From NCBI GenBank assembly GCA_003212175.1, contig QCQN01000001.1, forward strand, positions 55,563-119,562: a DNA stretch of 64,000 nt, given 5' to 3'. The stretch is from Prochlorococcus sp. AG-449-P16. GTDB lineage: Bacteria; Cyanobacteriota; Cyanobacteriia; PCC-6307; Cyanobiaceae. The translations under genes and the position numbers were made by a program. Positions 9,278 through 18,272 of the stretch are shown here, piece after piece (the stretch's first letter is position 1; each line of letters begins with the position of its first letter). Under the pieces are notes generated by a model. That model searched no databases. It saw only the letters and a program-made list of their open reading frames with translations, and was not told where the DNA came from.

Positions 9278-10702
9278 TTAGAAATTTGAGATAATTTCTT
9301 CAGCAAAACTACTGCAGGATAATGGCTCTACTTTAGGTTCCATTAAACGTGCTAAATCATAGGTGACTTTTTTTTGCTCTATTGCCTTACTCAGGCCTTT
9401 AGTAATTAAATTAGCGGCTTCATCCCACCCAAAATATTCAAGCATCATTACACCACTAAGAATGACTGAACCTGGATTAATTTTATTCAAGCCTGCATGT
9501 TTTGGGGCAGTCCCATGCGTTGCTTCAAAAATTGCCGCATTATCACCAATATTTGCACCAGGAGCCATACCTAAGCCGCCAACTATTGCTGCAGCCGCGT
9601 CAGAAACATAGTCACCATTAAGATTTAATGTTGCAAGAATTGAATATTCTTGAGGTCTAGTTTGAATTTGTTGAAAAATACTATCAGCAATCCGATCATC
9701 AACAAGAATAAGTTCTTGCCATTTACCATCTCCATGAGAATGAGATATTGAGGCAACAACTTCTTTAATCTCTTCGCAGATAAATGCTTTTTTATTATTC
9801 GTAAGCTTGTCAAAACCTGGTTCTATTTTTCTTGCATTATTTTCAATTGTAAGTTCTGGATTTTTCTGAATATTGTCTAAAATCCAGCTTTCTCTTTCTG
9901 TTATGCAGTCTTTACGAAATTCATTGACTGCTAATTCATATCCCCAATCTCTAAAGGCACCTTCGGTATATTTCATGATATTACCTTTATGTACAAGAGT
10001 TACATGCCGTTTATCTCCTGATAATCTTTTTGCATGCTCTATTGCTTTTCTAATATGCCTTTGGCTTCCCAATTTACTAACTGGTTTTATTCCAATTCCA
10101 GATCCCTTTGGAATTGACCTATTTTTTAAATTTTTACTATTAGGTATAACAACTTTATTTAAGTGATTAATTAATTCAAGACAATTATTATCCTCGGCTT
10201 CCCATTCGATTCCCATATATATGTCCTCTGTATTTTCTCGATAAACAATAACGTCTAAATTTTGAGGATTTTTATGGGGGCTTGGAGTTCCTGAATAATA
10301 TTTGCATGGTCTAACACAGCTATATAAATCAAAGATCTGTCTTAAAGCAACATTAAGAGATCTAATACCTCCACCGATGGGAGTCGTTAAAGGACCTTTG
10401 ATGGCTACACCAAAGTGTTTAATTGCTTCAATAGTATCCTGAGGGAGATAATTATATGTACCATATAGTTCACAAGCTTCATCTCCTGCATAGACTTTAA
10501 ACCAATTAATTTTTCTTTCATCTCCATAGCTTTGTTTAACCGCTGCATCAAGAACTATTTGAGTTGCTGGCCATATATCAACTCCAGTTCCATCGCCCCT
10601 AATAAATGGGACAATTGGATTATTAGGAACATTCGGCTTGCCTTGATTAAAAGTTATTATTTCTCCTTCATTAGGTAAATTTAATTTTTCAAATTTTGGC
10701 AT
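9278..10702 (-). CDS. icd: Isocitrate dehydrogenase (NADP+)
   Basis: Oxidative decarboxylation of isocitrate to 2-oxoglutarate with NADPH formation; in cyanobacteria this supplies the carbon skeleton for ammonium assimilation. Diagnostic segments are GDGTGVDIWPAT near residues 36-47, a RENTEDIYMGIEW motif near 158-170, KHRHVTL-like/VHKGNIMKYTEGAF near 233-246, and GTAPKHAGLNKINPGS near 393-408. The length of 474 aa is typical of the cyanobacterial enzyme, with an insertion relative to E. coli Icd. ATG start at 10702. It is convergent with the sugar-kinase-like gene, only 2 nt between stops. Confidence 0.96.
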   Translation of the reverse strand: MPKFEKLNLPNEGEIITFNQGKPNVPNNPIVPFIRGDGTGVDIWPATQIVLDAAVKQSYGDERKINWFKVYAGDEACELYGTYNYLPQDTIEAIKHFGVAIKGPLTTPIGGGIRSLNVALRQIFDLYSCVRPCKYYSGTPSPHKNPQNLDVIVYRENTEDIYMGIEWEAEDNNCLELINHLNKVVIPNSKNLKNRSIPKGSGIGIKPVSKLGSQRHIRKAIEHAKRLSGDKRHVTLVHKGNIMKYTEGAFRDWGYELAVNEFRKDCITERESWILDNIQKNPELTIENNARKIEPGFDKLTNNKKAFICEEIKEVVASISHSHGDGKWQELILVDDRIADSIFQQIQTRPQEYSILATLNLNGDYVSDAAAAIVGGLGMAPGANIGDNAAIFEATHGTAPKHAGLNKINPGSVILSGVMMLEYFGWDEAANLITKGLSKAIEQKKVTYDLARLMEPKVEPLSCSSFAEEIISNF

Positions 10703-10915
10703 AGTATTTAATTAATAAAAAAGATAACTCAGTAAGGTTCTATGTATTGTAATTTGCAATGAGTTTTTTTCTTTAAAAGCTAGAAATTTATTATTCAATT
10801 GTGAATAGAGAATACTTTATTGATCAGCATTTCAACATCTTTATTAAAAGAAAAAGTAGTTAATAAGCAAGTTAAAGAAAATTATGTCATTTTCAAAAAA
10901 AACACTTAGCTATTT

Positions 10916-11347
10916 ATGAATGCAAGTTCAAACGTACGTAATGTTGAAATAGCTAATAAAATTGCTTCTACTGCAGCTTTGTTTAGAAAATATTTTCCAG
11001 ATGCAAGTGTAAATTTTAGTCCCTGGGAAAATTCAAATAATGAATCTATGAAGGATACTATAGATTTTGCCTTCCATTTTCCAGGTTGGAGTCCTCTTAT
11101 TGAATGTAGAGCAATACTTTTACAATTGAGAATTGAAAATGATAAAAATAATAGAGTCCCTAAATTGTTAGGAATAATAATGCGAGGGATGATTGTACCA
11201 TCCGAGAGGTGGAGAGTAGCTACTGTAGGAGAGTGGGAAATGACAGGTACTCATTTACCTCAAAAGCAACAGAAAGATAATCTTTTTTTGGTTTGTAAAG
11301 AACTTTATAAGTTATTCTCTACAACATCTCCTAGTAACAAAAATTAG
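10916..11347 (+). CDS. Conserved hypothetical protein, 143 aa
   Basis: I do not recognise a named family. The product is soluble, with a central conserved-looking stretch FHFPGWSPLIECRAILLQLR at about residues 53-72 and WRVATVGEWEMTGTHLP near 98-114. The pattern of short strands and one long helix suggests a compact alpha/beta fold. It lies 57 bp upstream of ho1 in the same direction and could be transcribed with the bilin genes, but that is inference from spacing. ATG start at 10916. Confidence 0.75.
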   Translation: MNASSNVRNVEIANKIASTAALFRKYFPDASVNFSPWENSNNESMKDTIDFAFHFPGWSPLIECRAILLQLRIENDKNNRVPKLLGIIMRGMIVPSERWRVATVGEWEMTGTHLPQKQQKDNLFLVCKELYKLFSTTSPSNKN

Positions 11348-11404
11348 CTGTTTTATGTATTTTCCTTGTAGATTAAACATAAATACAAAATTAATTCAAA
11401 ATAG

Positions 11405-12115
11405 ATGGCAGTTGCTCTTGCAGGACAATTAAGAGAAGGGACAAAAAAATCCCATACCATGGCAGAGAATACAGGCTTTATTGCTTGTTTTTTAAAAGGA
11501 GTTGTTGAAAAAAAATCTTATAGAAAATTAATTAGCGATTTATATTTTGTTTATGATGCAATGGAAGATGAAATAGAGAGATTGGTCCATGAAGATCATC
11601 CTGTAATAAAACCTATTGGTTTTAAATCATTATTCAGAAAAGAAACTCTTGAAAATGATCTTAAATTTTATTTTGGTGATAATTGGAAAAATGAAATTAA
11701 TATTTCTCAATCAGCAAAAGAATATGTTGAAAGAATCCGCGAGGTAGCAAAAAATTCACCAGAGTTATTGGTTGGTCACCACTATACACGCTATATAGGA
11801 GATTTATCTGGCGGACAAATTTTGAAAAAGATCGCTAAAAAAGCACTTAATTTGCAGGGAAATAATGGTTTAAATTTTTATGAATTTGAATTAATTACTG
11901 ACGAAAAGAAATTCAAGGAAGAATATTCCCTTACTTTGAATCAACTTCCAATAAATCAAAAGACTGCTGATCAAATTATTGATGAGGCGAATCAAGCTTT
12001 CACTTACAATATGAAAATGTTTAAGGAGCTTGAGGGAAACTTGATTTCTGTTTTAGGCAAGATTGTATTTAATTACATTACAAAAAAAGTTAGGAAGGGA
12101 AGTACTGAGATTTAG
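11405..12115 (+). CDS. ho1: Heme oxygenase
   Basis: Opens heme to biliverdin IXalpha, CO and iron using ferredoxin electrons; it feeds PebA and PebB directly downstream. The 236-residue protein shows the proximal-histidine segment [13 protein letters not shown] with His17, and the distal-helix motif [13 protein letters not shown] near residues 136-148 following HHYTRY. The C-terminus lacks a membrane anchor, as in other cyanobacterial enzymes. ATG start at 11405. The next gene begins 5 nt after its stop, a clear operon. Confidence 0.97.
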   Translation: MAVALAGQLREGTKKSHTMAENTGFIACFLKGVVEKKSYRKLISDLYFVYDAMEDEIERLVHEDHPVIKPIGFKSLFRKETLENDLKFYFGDNWKNEINISQSAKEYVERIREVAKNSPELLVGHHYTRYIGDLSGGQILKKIAKKALNLQGNNGLNFYEFELITDEKKFKEEYSLTLNQLPINQKTADQIIDEANQAFTYNMKMFKELEGNLISVLGKIVFNYITKKVRKGSTEI

Positions 12116-12120
12116 TTTTT

Positions 12121-12831
12121 ATGCTTGATTCATTAGTTGATTTCGTAAAAACAAATATTGATGAATTAAATGGTCATGAAGTCCGAATATCTCGGGAATT
12201 TAAAGAACATTACAATAAAGATTCAAAATATGTTATTAAAAATTGGCTATTTTCATCTCCAGAATATAGAAAGTGGAGGATAACTAGATTAGACGGTGGA
12301 AAAAAACTGCAAGTGTTTAATACGGTCGCATATCCAAATTTTGAAAGCGAATTGCCTATCCTTGGAGCTGATATTTTATGGTTTGGAACTTCTCAAAAGT
12401 TACTAGCAATACTAGATTATCAGCCCTTAATCCAGGAAAGCGAGTATCTCAAAAAATATTGTTCAAGTTTAGGTATTATTAAGAAAAAATTTTCTGCATT
12501 TGATAATAATAAAATGAAGAATATCTACGATTCAAAAAAGTATTTCTCCCCATGGGTAATTATATGTAGAGGCAATAAATTAAATCTTGATAGAGATTTA
12601 AACAATATATTCCATTTATTTGTTAATAATTATTTGAAAATTTGCAAATTGAATCCCGTGAATAAATTTTTAAATGCAGAACAAATAAGGATTAATCAAA
12701 TTAAGTATGACAAGTATAGTTTTGAAAAAGATCCTGCAGATAGGTTGTTTAAATCTTTTTTTGGAGAAGAATGGACAAAAAAATTTATTAATAATTTTCT
12801 TTTTACATTGAATAATGAAATAATTTATTGA
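12121..12831 (+). CDS. pebA: 15,16-dihydrobiliverdin:ferredoxin oxidoreductase
   Basis: Ferredoxin-dependent bilin reductase performing the first two-electron step of phycoerythrobilin synthesis, biliverdin to 15,16-dihydrobiliverdin. The 236 aa match the family length; the segments [20 protein letters not shown] (middle) and the C-terminal [15 protein letters not shown] motif are characteristic of ferredoxin-dependent bilin reductases. Position between ho1 and pebB supports PebA rather than PcyA. The next gene's ATG follows the stop codon with no gap. Confidence 0.94.
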   Translation: MLDSLVDFVKTNIDELNGHEVRISREFKEHYNKDSKYVIKNWLFSSPEYRKWRITRLDGGKKLQVFNTVAYPNFESELPILGADILWFGTSQKLLAILDYQPLIQESEYLKKYCSSLGIIKKKFSAFDNNKMKNIYDSKKYFSPWVIICRGNKLNLDRDLNNIFHLFVNNYLKICKLNPVNKFLNAEQIRINQIKYDKYSFEKDPADRLFKSFFGEEWTKKFINNFLFTLNNEIIY

Positions 12832-13593
12832 ATGTTAATAAAGGATACTATTTTTTATAGACCAGAATGGAAATGGCATAATTTTCTAAAATATTTAATT
12901 AATAATTTATATGAATGCAACTGTTCAGAAAAAATTATACCCTCTGAATACTCTTACAAAAATTCAATTTATGGTTCAAAAAAATCAAAAAAAAATGTGA
13001 ATCTTTCAACTTGGGGAGTAACTCATAAAAAAAGAATTCAATTTGCAAGAGCGGTGTGTATAAATAGTCCAAATTATTCTGTTTTAAATTTTTTAGTTAT
13101 TCCTAATACTATTTATAATGTTCCATTTTTTGGAGTGGATTTTGTTTCTCTACCCAATAGTCATTTATTAGTCTTAGATTTCCAACCGTCATTAAAAATA
13201 GAAAAGCAATATAGTAATAAATTATTAGAACAACTTCTAAAACTTAAAACCCGTTGTCATTCATCTCTCCCATTAGCTGAAACAATGTCTTCAGATGTAG
13301 CTAGATTTTTTTCTCCAGGTTTAATATGGTCAAAACTACCAAAAGAAGAAAGTAGTGATATTTTAATTGCAAATCAGCTTTATAATTCATTCACTGAATA
13401 TTTTTCATTGTATTTAAAAATTCTTTTTGAAAGTCAGAAAGCTAGTCTAGATCTCCAAAAAGAATTAATCAATGGTCAAAATAATTATTTGAAATACAGA
13501 AGAGAGAAAGATCCCGCAAGGCCAATGTTATCAAGTTTATTTGGTAAGGAATTTACTGAATCATTAATTAAAGAAGTTTTATTTGCTACTTAA
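12832..13593 (+). CDS. pebB: Phycoerythrobilin:ferredoxin oxidoreductase
   Basis: Reduces 15,16-dihydrobiliverdin to phycoerythrobilin, receiving the intermediate from PebA. The 253-residue product has the same fold signatures as Peb[21 protein letters not shown] at about residues 86-105, [12 protein letters not shown] near 160-171, and [15 protein letters not shown] near 225-239. ATG at 12832 directly follows the pebA TGA, so translation is probably coupled. In high-light Prochlorococcus phycobilisomes are absent and only remnants of phycoerythrin are known, so the role of the bilin is probably not bulk light harvesting (inference). Confidence 0.94.
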   Translation: MLIKDTIFYRPEWKWHNFLKYLINNLYECNCSEKIIPSEYSYKNSIYGSKKSKKNVNLSTWGVTHKKRIQFARAVCINSPNYSVLNFLVIPNTIYNVPFFGVDFVSLPNSHLLVLDFQPSLKIEKQYSNKLLEQLLKLKTRCHSSLPLAETMSSDVARFFSPGLIWSKLPKEESSDILIANQLYNSFTEYFSLYLKILFESQKASLDLQKELINGQNNYLKYRREKDPARPMLSSLFGKEFTESLIKEVLFAT

Positions 13594-13624
13594 ACATCTT
13601 ATAATTTTAGGAATTTGAAATCAT

Positions 13625-14098
13625 ATGAAAAAAATCTCTGTGCTTTTTGTATGTTTGGGAAACATTTGTAGGTCTCCAGCTGCTGAAGCTATTTTTATAA
13701 ATTTACTTGAAAAGAGAGGATTAAAAGATGGTTTTATTGTAGACTCAGCCGGGACTGGCAGTTGGCATATAGGAAAAAAAGCTGATTCTAGAATGAGAAT
13801 TGCTGCTGAAAGAAGAGATATTAATATCTTAAGTAGGGCTCGTCAAATTACTAGCAATGATTTTGAGGATTTTAATTATATTATTGCGATGGACGATTCA
13901 AATTTTAGAAACATAAAAGATCTTAAAAATAGAACATCTTCAACTGATTTTGCATCTATAAAAAAAATACAAAATTTTAGATCAGTTTTTAATAATCAAG
14001 AAGTACCTGACCCATATTTTGGAGGTGATGAGGGATTTGATAATGTTCTAGATATTTTAGAAGACTCTGTGAGTGGCTTTTTGGATAGTATTTCTTAA
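13625..14098 (+). CDS. Low-molecular-weight protein-tyrosine phosphatase
   Basis: Phosphatase of the LMW-PTP/arsenate-reductase-like family. The P-loop CLGNICRSP (CX5R) lies at residues 10-18, and the general-acid loop appears as DPYFGGDEGFD near 128-138. Length of 157 aa is normal for the family. It probably dephosphorylates a tyrosine-phosphorylated protein, but cyanobacterial members can also act on other substrates. ATG start at 13625, 31 bp after pebB. It is convergent with panC/cmk, with 2 nt between stops. Confidence 0.92.
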   Translation: MKKISVLFVCLGNICRSPAAEAIFINLLEKRGLKDGFIVDSAGTGSWHIGKKADSRMRIAAERRDINILSRARQITSNDFEDFNYIIAMDDSNFRNIKDLKNRTSSTDFASIKKIQNFRSVFNNQEVPDPYFGGDEGFDNVLDILEDSVSGFLDSIS

Positions 14099-14100
14099 AT

Positions 14101-15630
14101 TTATTGGATCTGAATCTCTTTAGGAACATTGTTATTGTATAGATTAATAATTTTATCTACTACCTCATTAATTGAATATCCATCCGTGATTATTTCTATT
14201 GCGCCATGAGCTTTTATAAGAGGTGAAATTTCTCTATTAGAATCTTCAAGATCTCTTTTCTTTATGAGCTCCTTTAATTTGATGAGGTCTATTTCTCGTG
14301 AGTCTTTACTTTTCGTGTCAGACTTTCTTCTTTTTGCTCTTTCATCAATGCTTGCAGTTAAAAAAATTTTCAGTTCTGCATCAGGAAAAACAGTAGTTCC
14401 TATATCTCTCCCTTCAGCAACAAGTCCACCTGATTTCCCGATTTTTCTTTGTTCTTCAACTAAGAATTGTCTTACTTCTTTAATGGAGGAAATTTGAGAA
14501 ACTATGGAACTAATCTCTTGCGAACGAATTTCTTCAGTAACGCAGTAATTATTTATAAAAACATCCTGATTTGAATTCGTATTCGATTTAAAGACAATAG
14601 ATACATTTTTAAGAGTATTCTGCAATTTTTTTTCATTTTCATAATCAATATTTTCTTTTATTAAAAGCCAACTTAATGCTCTATACATTGCTCCAGTATC
14701 TAAATAAAGAAGTTTAAGTTTTTTTGCTATTAACTTTGTAACAGTACTTTTACCTGAACCTGCAGGACCATCAATTGCAATAATTGGGCTTCTTTTCATT
14801 AGAAAAACGTGATCAATCAATCTTGTCTCTCCACATCTTATCGCACCAGCCAGTATTGAGATATTATCTTCAACACCTGCGTGTTGGAGGGTATAAGGAT
14901 GTAAATGTTCTAAATATTCAACTGAAATTTTTTCTGCTGATAACTTCTTAATTATTTTTTTTATGTTGATCTTTTCTTCCTGTTTAAAGATTTTTTTCGC
15001 TATTAACAATTCATTTGAAAAAAATCGCATTAATTTCCTTTCACTTTTTGAAAGATGTATATTACGAGAACTTAAAGGAATCCCATCAGAATCTCTTACA
15101 GTAGGGATAGATTTAATGGCTATATTAAATTTTTTTGTTGTGACAAGATTTTTTAATATTAATAGTTGTTGCCAATCTTTTTCACCTAAATAAAGATTTT
15201 TTGGCTTGATAAGGTTAAGTAATCTGTAAACTACAGTACAAACTCCATCAAAATGTCCAATTCGATTTAAGCCACATAATGCCGAAGACAATTCTACGGA
15301 TGCTTTAATGAATGTAATATTTTTATTATTAGGTGGATATATATCTTCAGTGCTTGGGATGAAGATTGCATCTGCACCATTTGAAAAGGAGCTTTTAAGA
15401 TCATTTTCAATTGTTTTAGGATAATTCACTAGATCTGACTTGTTGTCAAATTGAAGAGGATTAATGAAAATACTTACTAAATTAATATTGAAGTTGTCTT
15501 TTTTTGCCGTTGATATTAGTTTTATATGTCCATTATGAAGATTACCCATTGTTGGAATGAAGTTTATATCACTTTTTAGATTGCTTCTCCAATTCTCAAG
15601 TTCTTCAAGTGATTTTATAATTTTCTGCAC
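14101..15630 (-). CDS. panC/cmk: Bifunctional pantoate-beta-alanine ligase / cytidylate kinase
   Basis: Fusion protein of 509 aa joining two enzymes. Residues 1 to about 275 are PanC, which condenses pantoate and beta-alanine with ATP (IPTMGNLHNGHIKLI near 25-39, and IPLSSRNIHLS near 184-194). Residues about 281-505 are cytidylate kinase, phosphorylating CMP/dCMP (AIDGPAGSGKST with P-loop near 285-296, LDTGAMYRALS, and AEGRDIGTTVFPDA). The fusion is typical of cyanobacteria; the two reactions are unrelated metabolically, one in pantothenate/CoA synthesis and one in pyrimidine nucleotide supply. ATG start at 15630, divergent from purM. Confidence 0.97.
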   Translation of the reverse strand: MQKIIKSLEELENWRSNLKSDINFIPTMGNLHNGHIKLISTAKKDNFNINLVSIFINPLQFDNKSDLVNYPKTIENDLKSSFSNGADAIFIPSTEDIYPPNNKNITFIKASVELSSALCGLNRIGHFDGVCTVVYRLLNLIKPKNLYLGEKDWQQLLILKNLVTTKKFNIAIKSIPTVRDSDGIPLSSRNIHLSKSERKLMRFFSNELLIAKKIFKQEEKINIKKIIKKLSAEKISVEYLEHLHPYTLQHAGVEDNISILAGAIRCGETRLIDHVFLMKRSPIIAIDGPAGSGKSTVTKLIAKKLKLLYLDTGAMYRALSWLLIKENIDYENEKKLQNTLKNVSIVFKSNTNSNQDVFINNYCVTEEIRSQEISSIVSQISSIKEVRQFLVEEQRKIGKSGGLVAEGRDIGTTVFPDAELKIFLTASIDERAKRRKSDTKSKDSREIDLIKLKELIKKRDLEDSNREISPLIKAHGAIEIITDGYSINEVVDKIINLYNNNVPKEIQIQ

Positions 15631-15727
15631 GATGTTTTAAAAAATAAATCTTTTTGATAAATAATTACTGGACAAAAGCAATCTTCGGAGGAATATCTAT
15701 ATAGGGCAAGTCTATCATTCTTATTTT

Positions 15728-16771
15728 ATGGATTACAAAACATCAGGCGTTGATATAAAGGCTGGACGAGAATTTGTTTCTGAAATAAAAGAGGCAGTTG
15801 AAGGTACCCATACATCAGATGTGATTGAGGGAATTGGAGGATTTGGAGGTTTATTTAGAATTCCTCTAAATGGCTATAAAAAACCTATATTAGTTTCTGG
15901 AACTGATGGAGTAGGAACAAAATTAGAATTAGCCCAAAGTAAAGGCTTTCATTTTGAGGTTGGTATTGATTTGGTCGCTATGTGTATGAACGATATTATT
16001 ACAAGTGGTGCAAAGCCTCTATTTTTTCTTGACTATATTGCTACCGGTAAACTGGACAAAAAAAAATTATTGGAAGTTGTAAAAGGTATATCTCATGCAT
16101 GTGGAGATAATAAATGTTCTTTGCTTGGGGGAGAAACTGCAGAAATGCCTGGATTTTATTCAAAAAATAAGTATGACTTAGCTGGATTTTGCGTAGGTAT
16201 AGTAGATGAAGAAAAAATAATTAATGGTAAAGAAATATCTGAAAATGATTTAATAATTGCATTAAAAAGTGATGGAATACATAGTAATGGATTTAGCTTG
16301 GTTAGGAAAATAATTCAAGATAATAATCAAATAGATCAAAAATTTGAAGAAATTAATCACATGAATTTCTATGCTGAGGTGTTAAGGCCTACTAAAATTT
16401 ATAATAATTTAATTAGACAAATCCTATCTGAGGATATAGAAATTAAGGCTATGTCTCATATTACAGGGGGGGGAATTCCTGAAAATCTTCCCAGATGTAT
16501 CCCTGCTGATTTTATTCCTTATATAGATGTACAGTCATGGAATATCCCTACTTTATTCAATTTCTTAAAAGAAGTTGGTATGATTCCTGAAAAAGATTTT
16601 TGGAATACTTTTAATCTTGGAGTTGGTTTTTGTTTGATAATTGACAAACAATTTAAAAACGCAATACTAAATATCTGCGATACCAATGGTGTAGATAGTT
16701 GGGTAATTGGTAAGGTAGTCAAAAAAGATGATTCAACCATAAACAAATTTCTGCCTGAGATTTTGACTTAA
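15728..16771 (+). CDS. purM: Phosphoribosylformylglycinamidine cyclo-ligase
   Basis: AIR synthetase: closes the imidazole ring of FGAM with ATP in de novo purine synthesis. The 347-residue protein begins with the conserved Y(K)xxGVDIKAG motif, then carries GTDGVGTKLELA near residues 58-69, MCMNDIITSGAKPLFFLDY near 80-98, GGETAEMPGFY near 139-149, and the C-terminal THITGGG-equivalent SHITGGGIPENLPR near 240-253. ATG start at 15728. It is alone in its direction; divergent from panC/cmk across 97 bp. Confidence 0.97.
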   Translation: MDYKTSGVDIKAGREFVSEIKEAVEGTHTSDVIEGIGGFGGLFRIPLNGYKKPILVSGTDGVGTKLELAQSKGFHFEVGIDLVAMCMNDIITSGAKPLFFLDYIATGKLDKKKLLEVVKGISHACGDNKCSLLGGETAEMPGFYSKNKYDLAGFCVGIVDEEKIINGKEISENDLIIALKSDGIHSNGFSLVRKIIQDNNQIDQKFEEINHMNFYAEVLRPTKIYNNLIRQILSEDIEIKAMSHITGGGIPENLPRCIPADFIPYIDVQSWNIPTLFNFLKEVGMIPEKDFWNTFNLGVGFCLIIDKQFKNAILNICDTNGVDSWVIGKVVKKDDSTINKFLPEILT

Positions 16772-16902
16772 ATAAATGATTCCATAATTTTATAGAATTT
16801 AAACGTTTGTTTTATTCACAAATGAAAATGCTAGGTGTAATATAATAAAACTACAGCCGAGTTATATCGGAAATTTAAGTATTTAGATTTAATTTTTATT
16901 CA

Positions 16903-17547
16903 ATGCCCTTTGAAAATAATCAAAGAATTACACGTAGACGTAGTTCAGCAGGTCCAACACCTCCTAAAAGACCATTAGGAAATAATTCAGATTTTAATGG
17001 TCGTCAAAATCAAGGACCAAGGCCTACTTTTCTTACATTAAGAGATCATGGAAAAGTTTTTGTCGCTGATTTGCCAAATTTATCTGATGGTCAATTAGCA
17101 CATATAAGCAAAGAAGCTAATGAAGTTTTAAATAGTTTGGAAAAAAGGCTTAATGATCTTGAAAATGATTCAATTAGCAATAATCCTGAAAATGATACTT
17201 TAATCAAAGCTGGTACAAAAAGAGATGTTACTCTTAGATTTATAAAATCAATAGAAGAAGAGCAAGAACATAGGAAAAATAATCCTGCTTTAAGAGACGC
17301 TGCTTCAGAATCATTACCAAGAACTTTTCTTGAAGTCGCTAGGCATCGTTTACCAGGCGCAACTTTTGATTCGCTTCTTAGAGAAGCCCTTGAAGCATGC
17401 GCTGTAGATGAGACAAGTAAAGAAAATCAAATTATTGATCCACCTAAAGAGACTGTGAAAATTATGGACTTGCCATCTTCTAGCGGTAATTCTTCTTTAG
17501 TTGTTAGTATCGATTCAGTAAATGATTCCAATAATGGAAATTTGTGA
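16903..17547 (+). CDS. Conserved hypothetical protein, 214 aa
   Basis: Not recognised. The first 45 residues are basic and proline/asparagine rich (RITRRRSSAGPTPPKRPLG), probably disordered. The middle (about 50-150) looks helical and charged, with ISKEANEVLNSLEKRLNDLEND suggesting a coiled coil, and FLEVARHRLPGATFDSLLREALEA near 140-165 suggests a small globular helical segment. The tail is Ser/Asn rich. A nucleic-acid-associated role would fit the basic head but is only a guess. The next small gene overlaps its 3' end by 14 nt. ATG at 16903. Confidence 0.75.
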   Translation: MPFENNQRITRRRSSAGPTPPKRPLGNNSDFNGRQNQGPRPTFLTLRDHGKVFVADLPNLSDGQLAHISKEANEVLNSLEKRLNDLENDSISNNPENDTLIKAGTKRDVTLRFIKSIEEEQEHRKNNPALRDAASESLPRTFLEVARHRLPGATFDSLLREALEACAVDETSKENQIIDPPKETVKIMDLPSSSGNSSLVVSIDSVNDSNNGNL

Positions 17548-17701
17548 TTCAAAAAAAGGGTTAACAAATTCCAAATCTTTTAATAAAGCAGATACTAACC
17601 GTTCTTTAAATGATGACATTGTTTTGTGTAATCATTGCAAAAGAACTGCTTCAAATGGAATTCGTTGTTTGGGTATGTGTGTAGCAGATAATGATTACTA
17701 A
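17534..17701 (+). CDS. Small four-cysteine protein, 55 aa
   Basis: A short frame from ATG 17534 to TAA 17701, beginning 14 nt inside the previous gene. The product has an unremarkable Ser/Asn/Lys-rich head and a C-terminal motif LCNHCKRT followed by GIRCLGMCVADNDY, that is CxxC-x9-CxxxC, which looks like a zinc ribbon or knuckle. The overlap and motif argue for a genuine, translationally coupled gene rather than chance. Function unknown; family membership was not checked. Confidence 0.7.
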   Translation: MEICDSKKGLTNSKSFNKADTNRSLNDDIVLCNHCKRTASNGIRCLGMCVADNDY

Positions 17702-18084
17702 AATAACTGGTATTTAACTTCGCAGATATATTAGGTGCCATTTAAATTCTAAACGGGTAAATATTTGAGAAATTTTATTTTAACCTACTTTCTTTTTTAA
17801 GATAACTAATTTATCTACTACTCATTTAACTATTTGATAAGAATATACTAATAAAAAAAATTAAAACTATTTTTGGATGATAAAACTTAAAGACCGTCAC
17901 TTATTATTTAATTTGTAAGGGGAATATAGTTGTTTAATTTATATATTTATTTTTAGAACAATTTCTGAATTCTTTAGATAATAGTTGTTAGTTGAAAACT
18001 GGGATAATATTGAAAGTAACTTCAATGGTCGATGCACTTGCCACTAACTTATTGCAGAAATTACCTTGAAATTTAAGAAAAGAT
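17702..18084. other. Intergenic stretch without a recognisable gene
   Basis: This is one of the longest gaps in the window. It is very A+T-rich and holds no frame longer than about 15-20 codons that looks like protein. A weak imperfect inverted repeat sits near 18008-18026 (arms ATTGAAAG and CTTCAAT). I see no tRNA-like fold, riboswitch core or clear promoter pair. A small RNA is possible but cannot be shown by eye. Confidence 0.5.
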
Positions 18085-18107
18085 TCTCAAAACTTAAAGT
18101 TTTGGGA
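18085..18107 (-). terminator. Possible terminator hairpin downstream of tRNA-Cys
   Basis: CAAAACTT (18088-18095) and AAGTTTTG (18097-18104) are perfect inverted arms, extended by a G-U, a G-C and an A-U pair to 18085 and 18107. On the minus strand it lies 35 nt beyond the 3' end of tRNA-Cys and is followed by a T-rich run (ATCTTTTCTTAAATTT), which fits a weak intrinsic terminator. The stem is A/U-rich, so this is tentative. Confidence 0.4.
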
Positions 18108-18141
18108 TGGATTATGGTTAATTTTGTAAACCGAATAAAGA

Positions 18142-18212
18142 AGGCGGCACCCAGATTCGAACTGGGGATAAAGGATTTGCAATCCTCTGCCTTACCACTT
18201 GGCCATGCCGCC
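18142..18212 (-). tRNA. tRNA-Cys(GCA)
   Basis: The minus strand folds as a complete tRNA: acceptor GGCGGCA/TGCCGCC, D arm GCC..GGC with AAGTGGTAA loop, anticodon stem AGGAT/ATCCT around loop TTGCAA with anticodon GCA (complement of 18178-18180), and T arm CCCAG/CTGGG with loop TTCGAAT. CCA is not encoded. It is divergent from the LpxB-like gene that follows. Confidence 0.95.
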
Positions 18213-18272
18213 GAGGAAGATTCAAAAGAACCCCTTAATGATACTACCAGTAATAAGACTTATTCTCTATTA

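Noticed and set aside
18066..18272. N-terminal extension of the LpxB-like frame
   Set aside because: It reads through the antisense of tRNA-Cys and a terminator-like hairpin, giving a peptide typical of mis-annotated tRNA regions.
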